Below are positions 60,487 through 64,000 of a DNA stretch of 64,000 nucleotides, one piece after another; the first letter of the stretch is position 1; the number at the start of each line of letters is the position of its first letter. Source of the DNA: Dugong dugon (Eukaryota; Chordata; Mammalia; Sirenia; Dugongidae); the NCBI GenBank assembly GCA_030035585.1, contig CM057463.1:134262736-134326735 (forward strand). Direction: 5' to 3'. A model generated the notes under the pieces. That model was given only the letters and a program-made list of their open reading frames with translations, was not told the DNA's origin and did no database searches. The position numbers and the translations under genes are program-made.

Positions 60487-60642
60487 GAGCCCTAGTAGCA
60501 CAGTGGTTACGAGCTCGGCTGCTAATCAAAAGGTTGGGAGTTCGAATCCACTAGCCACTCCTTGGAAACTCTACAGAGTAATTCTACTCTACCTATAGGG
60601 CTACTATGAGTCAGAATCAACTTGACAGCAACTGGTTTGATT
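60487..60642 (+). mobile_element. AfroSINE, short form (source-like copy of a duplicated pair)
   Basis: Head gagccctagtagcacagtgg, B-box gggagttcgaatcc, ccactccttggaaactctac, tail gagtcagaatcaacttgacag. Flanks ttttgatg at 60479-60486 and 60643-60650 form an exact 8-bp TSD. Its 5' flank plus SINE recur at 62412-62598. Confidence 0.9.
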
Positions 60643-60654
60643 TTTTGATGTGAA

Positions 60655-61218
60655 ATTGAAGGCTAGATATCAAGTTGAGGGATTCCCAGTTTTGTTGCTT
60701 ACTCTGTGCAAAATTAGAGTGACATTTCTGTAAACGGTACATCACATAATTTCAGCAAGATGAGTTTTCTTTTTTGTACTTGACCTAGTGATCTAATAAT
60801 ATGTCAGTCATAACAAGTTGAGACAGTATTGCCCATACTTTTTAACTAATTGACACATGAGAGTAAAGTATCTTTTTTCAAACTTACTTCTCAGTTTTGG
60901 AAAAATCGAGAAACTCAGTAAAGAATTTTTTGTTTTCTTTTTTTTCTTCAATGAGTGAATTGAAACAGAAGCCTTGAAATTACTAAAGTTACCTTAAATT
61001 TTTCTTGGAAAATTTATCTGAGGTCAGTAATGTCATTTAGTTTTCACGAATAACATATCTTAAACATTAGATAAAAGTAGAAGAATGTTATTTAAATAAA
61101 TACAGGTTATCATATTTTTAGTATATATTATCTATGGGAGAAAAATAAAAGTGGCTCTTAAATACACCAAAATAATATACATAAATATATTTTATTCTAT
61201 GTATTTTAGATATACATT
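60655..61218. other. Unassigned AT-rich sequence
   Basis: Nothing recognised. Confidence 0.4.
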
Positions 61219-61231
61219 AATTTTCCTATTA

Positions 61232-61426
61232 CCCATTGCCTTCAAGTCAATTTCAACTCATAGCGACCCTGTAAGAGAGAGTAGAATTGCCCTATAGGAT
61301 TTCCAAGGCAGTAAATCTTTATGGAAGCAGTCTGTCACATCTTTCTCCCATGGACTGGCTGGTAGGTTCAAACTGATGACGCTTAAGTTAGCAGTCGATC
61401 GCTTAACCACTGTACCACCAGGACTC
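61232..61426 (-). mobile_element. AfroSINE, long form
   Basis: Reverse copy: cccattgccttcaagtcaatt, catagcgaccctgtaagag, aatctttatggaagcagtctg, head complement gtaccaccaggactc. Flanks aattttcctatta (61219-61231) and aattttcttatta (61427-61439) match at 12 of 13 bases. The minus-strand frame at 61258-61560 includes SINE head sequence. Confidence 0.9.
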
Positions 61427-61439
61427 AATTTTCTTATTA

Positions 61440-62411
61440 ACTTATAATAACTACAGAGTTTTTTATTTAACAATAATAGTGAACCTGCGTTATTAAAGTG
61501 ATCTCTCAGAAAACCAAGGTTTGGTATACATAGCTGATTGAAATAGCAGTGTATTGACACATTTACAGATATAAAAACTATAGATGAAAAGAGACATTAT
61601 ATATCAGATCAAAATATTCTATTTAAAAATAGACAGCTAAAGTAAAATGCGGAAATCATTATTTGAATTTAGAGCTGTGAGTAAGGAGTCTTGATTTTGG
61701 CCTTACTGCATGTAGGACAGTTTTTCCCTTTCAGAGTACTTTCTTCAGAAATTATTAAGTAATTTACTTACTAAGTATTGCTATATACCTAGTAATGTAC
61801 TAGCAGTTGAGAATATAGATGGAAGACAATTCTGTTCTGAAGACATCTAAAGTCAGTTGAGGAAGTTAAATTAATGTCGAGATGATAAGCCACAGCATTA
61901 TAAAATTGCTATGATAGAGATGTGAACAGGTTGCCAAAGGAGATGAAAGGACAGGCACACAGCTGAGATCAGGGAGACCCCACCATAGCCAGGAATATTC
62001 TTTGAATGCATGCAATTCTAAAAGGAAGACAATGTACATTTAGGAATATCATTTTAAATAATTCAAATACTATTTTAATGCATATTTTGTGTTAAGTATT
62101 AAAAAATACAACTTACGTAAAAATATTTTACCTCCATTGTTTTTACCACATGGATCAGTATACTAGAGTCAGTACACTTTGTGGGTAAGAATACATTAGA
62201 ACTACACTACATAACTACTACTATGTCTACCACTTCCTTCTGATGAGTCACTCTTGGTCAGAAATCAATGAAGTCTGACAGTGTTAATATATTACAGCAC
62301 TATATCAGTGAGTTTTTTGGAATAAAGTCTGTCTTAAAGTCATTTATATTACTTCGATGCAAATAGCTGGATGAACTACTCACTCATTGAGGGATTATTT
62401 CTATTTCCTGA
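61440..62411. other. Unassigned sequence
   Basis: No gene or confident repeat recognised. Confidence 0.4.
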
Positions 62412-62598
62412 AATAACATTTACTTATTCATTTTGATGGAGCCCTAGTAGCACAGTGGTTACGAGCTCGGCTGCTAATCAAAGGGTTGGGAGTTCGAATC
62501 CGCTAGCCACTCCTTGGAAACTCTACAGGATAATTTTACTCTACCTATAGGGCTGCTGTGAGTCAGAATCAACTTGACAGCAACTGGTGTGATTTTTT
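62412..62598 (+). mobile_element. AfroSINE plus copied 5' flank (duplicate of 60460-60646)
   Basis: Aligns without indels to 60460-60646 (constant offset 1952) with about nine substitutions. The shared part starts 27 bp upstream of the SINE body (aataacatttacttattc, then attttgatg), including the other copy's left TSD, but the ttttgatg that follows the other copy is absent here. The SINE body is about 62439-62598. Confidence 0.88.
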
Positions 62599-62599
62599 T

Positions 62600-62973
62600 C
62601 ATTTATTCACCCTGATATTTCTCAGTATAAGTAGCACTGAATATAATATAAATTTAACATTTATAAGTACGTAATCTAGTAAATTCTTGTAATCTATATT
62701 AGAAAAATCATCTATTTTTTCAGTAAATATTTTGATCTTACCGATAAAATTTTGGTGAATTTAACTGGTAAATTCAAGAAAATAACTATTTGATTTTCCT
62801 GATTTCATACGTATCTTTATATGCGATAATAGGAGAATTTTCTGAGGGTCTTAATGAGATCTGTAAATTCTCTAAGTATATTTTTCAAACCTGTGCATTT
62901 GTGCATATAAATGTGTTCCTCCACCCACAGGGGTGGAGTAGGGGAGATCTCATCCATACATATGTATCTATGA
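62600..62973. other. Unassigned AT-rich sequence
   Basis: The frame at 62790-63110 runs from this AT-rich stretch into the next LTR, so it is not a gene. Confidence 0.4.
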
Positions 62974-62978
62974 CTCGC

Positions 62979-63478
62979 TGTCATGGATTGAATTGTCCCC
63001 CAAAAAATGTGTGTATCAATTTGGCTGGGCCACGATTCCTAGTATTGTGTGGTTGTCCTCTATTTTGTGATTGTAATTTTATGTCAAAGAGGATTAGAGT
63101 GGGATTGTGACACCCTTGCTAAGGTCACATCCCTGATCCAAAATAAAGAGAGTTTCCCTGGGGTGTGGCCTGCACTACCATTTTCTTACAAGAGATAAAA
63201 GGAAAGAGTAGCAAGCAGAGAGTTGGGGACGTCATTCCACCAACAAAGCAGTGCTGGGAGCAGAGAGTGTCCTTTGGACAGGGAGTCCCTGCACGGAGAA
63301 GCCCTTAGTCTGGGAGAAGACTGATGAGAAGGCCAGAAGAGAAGAGAAAGCCTTCCCCTGGAGATGACATCCTGAATTTGGACTTGTAGCCTACTAGACT
63401 GTGAGAAAATAAAGTTCTCTTTGTTAAAGCCATCCACTTGTGGTATTTCTGTTATAGCAGCACTAGACAACTAAGACA
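62979..63478 (+). mobile_element. Solo LTR, recurrent MaLR-like family (copy 7)
   Basis: 500 bp, tgtcatggattgaattg to gacaactaagaca; the polyadenylation-type signal gagaaaataaag is near 63403. Flanks ctcgc (62974-62978) and ctcgt (63479-63483) match at 4 of 5. The minus-strand frame at 63186-63470 is LTR sequence. Confidence 0.88.
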
Positions 63479-63483
63479 CTCGT

Positions 63484-63965
63484 TAACTCAGATGTCTCTC
63501 CAAAGTTCTAACACATTATATGTGACTGGACACTGTATATATTCTTGATGATATTCAGAACATCTCAACTGAGTATGTATGTGTGTGTGTATGTGAGTTT
63601 AACCTTCCTGCAGGATCTATTCCTATTCCTCTATATGCTATCTGGATGACCATCTATTCACACGGAAGTCTTGTGTTATCAAGAACTATTTTTCCATCTC
63701 ACTCTCCATATACAATTTGTTGGAAGAAACCCATCTAGGAGACCAGGATGGTATCTTCTTTTAACAAGTGGTTATATTCTGAACATATTTTGAAAGTAAA
63801 GCCAAAAGGGTTGCTGATAAATTGTATGGGGTGTGAAAGAAAGATGAAAGGAGGAACAAGTAGAAATGAAGGAGTTTCCATTAATGAATTTATCAAAACA
63901 TGTATGTGGATCAGTTTTCTAGGGGAAGGCTAGGACTTCAGGTTTAACATCTAAGTGGAGATGCT
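63484..63965. other. Unassigned sequence
   Basis: A TATG/TGTG microsatellite lies at about 63570-63595. The frame at 63748-63933 (61 codons, basic) has no recognisable domain. Confidence 0.4.
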
Positions 63966-63968
63966 CAA

Positions 63969-64000
63969 TGTTGTTGTTAGGTGGAGTCAGTTCCAACTCA
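63969..64000 (-). mobile_element. Start of another AfroSINE or RTE tail, cut by window end
   Basis: tgttgttgttaggtggagtc followed by agttccaactca is the complement of the shared AfroSINE/RTE 3' tail. Which of the two it is cannot be told from 32 bp. Confidence 0.7.

Noticed and set aside
60487..60642. tRNA-like A and B boxes, possible tRNA gene
   Set aside because: The cloverleaf is not complete and the sequence continues into the AfroSINE tail; it is a SINE head, repeated throughout the window.
60460..62598. Spaced direct repeats as a CRISPR array
   Set aside because: Only two copies, 1.95 kb apart, containing a SINE; eukaryotic nuclear context.

Overview
This window is mammalian nuclear DNA from an afrotherian, most likely an elephant or another paenungulate. 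The case rests on the repeats. At least eighteen tRNA-derived SINE copies carry the AfroSINE signature (a tRNA-like head on one strand and, on the other, the tail tract around ttccgactcatagcgacc). There is also an RTE-clade LINE whose 3' end carries the same tail. I found no host protein-coding gene, no structural RNA gene and no CRISPR array. Every open frame of note is a retrotransposon relic or a short chance frame in AT-rich DNA, so the window reads as intergenic or deep intronic sequence built largely from layered transposable elements.

Layout. 1-617 is a minus-strand solo LTR cut by the window edge, with two AfroSINEs inside it. 1.7-4.5 kb holds a short L1 3' fragment and several old L1 scraps. 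6.0-14.3 kb is a full-length plus-strand L1 (L1-A) with target-site duplications (TSDs), two tandem 5' UTR units and a doubled 3' end. 15.9-26.3 kb is one ancient antisense L1 broken up by an RTE fragment, three solo LTRs, a complete MaLR-type LTR element and an AfroSINE. 26.3-34.7 kb is mostly unassigned sequence with SINEs, a minus-strand LTR and old L1 traces. 34.7-37.8 kb is a near full-length RTE LINE with a 12-bp TSD. 38.9-39.4 kb is another solo LTR, followed by AT-rich DNA to 41.8 kb. 42.9-56.5 kb is a compound of two L1s: L1-B, with L1-C apparently landed in its A-tail, and L1-C itself split by two solo LTRs in opposite orientation. 56.5-57.0 kb has a mariner-like transposase relic. 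57-64 kb is unassigned sequence with several AfroSINEs, one small duplication and a further solo LTR.

How the parts relate. The autonomous elements (L1 and RTE) are all decayed: stops and frameshifts break every ORF, and most copies of the reverse-transcriptase active-site motif are damaged. The AfroSINEs share their 3' tail with the RTE LINE, the expected SINE/LINE partnership. Seven copies of one roughly 500-bp LTR family, five with exact or near-exact 5-bp TSDs, make this family the most repeated LTR here. The nesting gives a relative order of insertion.

I did not find a previously undescribed functional system. The observations most worth checking are the tandem 5' UTR units in L1-A, the TSD logic of the L1-B/L1-C compound, the SINE copy that appears to have carried its 5' flank, and the complete MaLR-type element. 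Family names come from recognition by eye and need RepeatMasker/Dfam confirmation.
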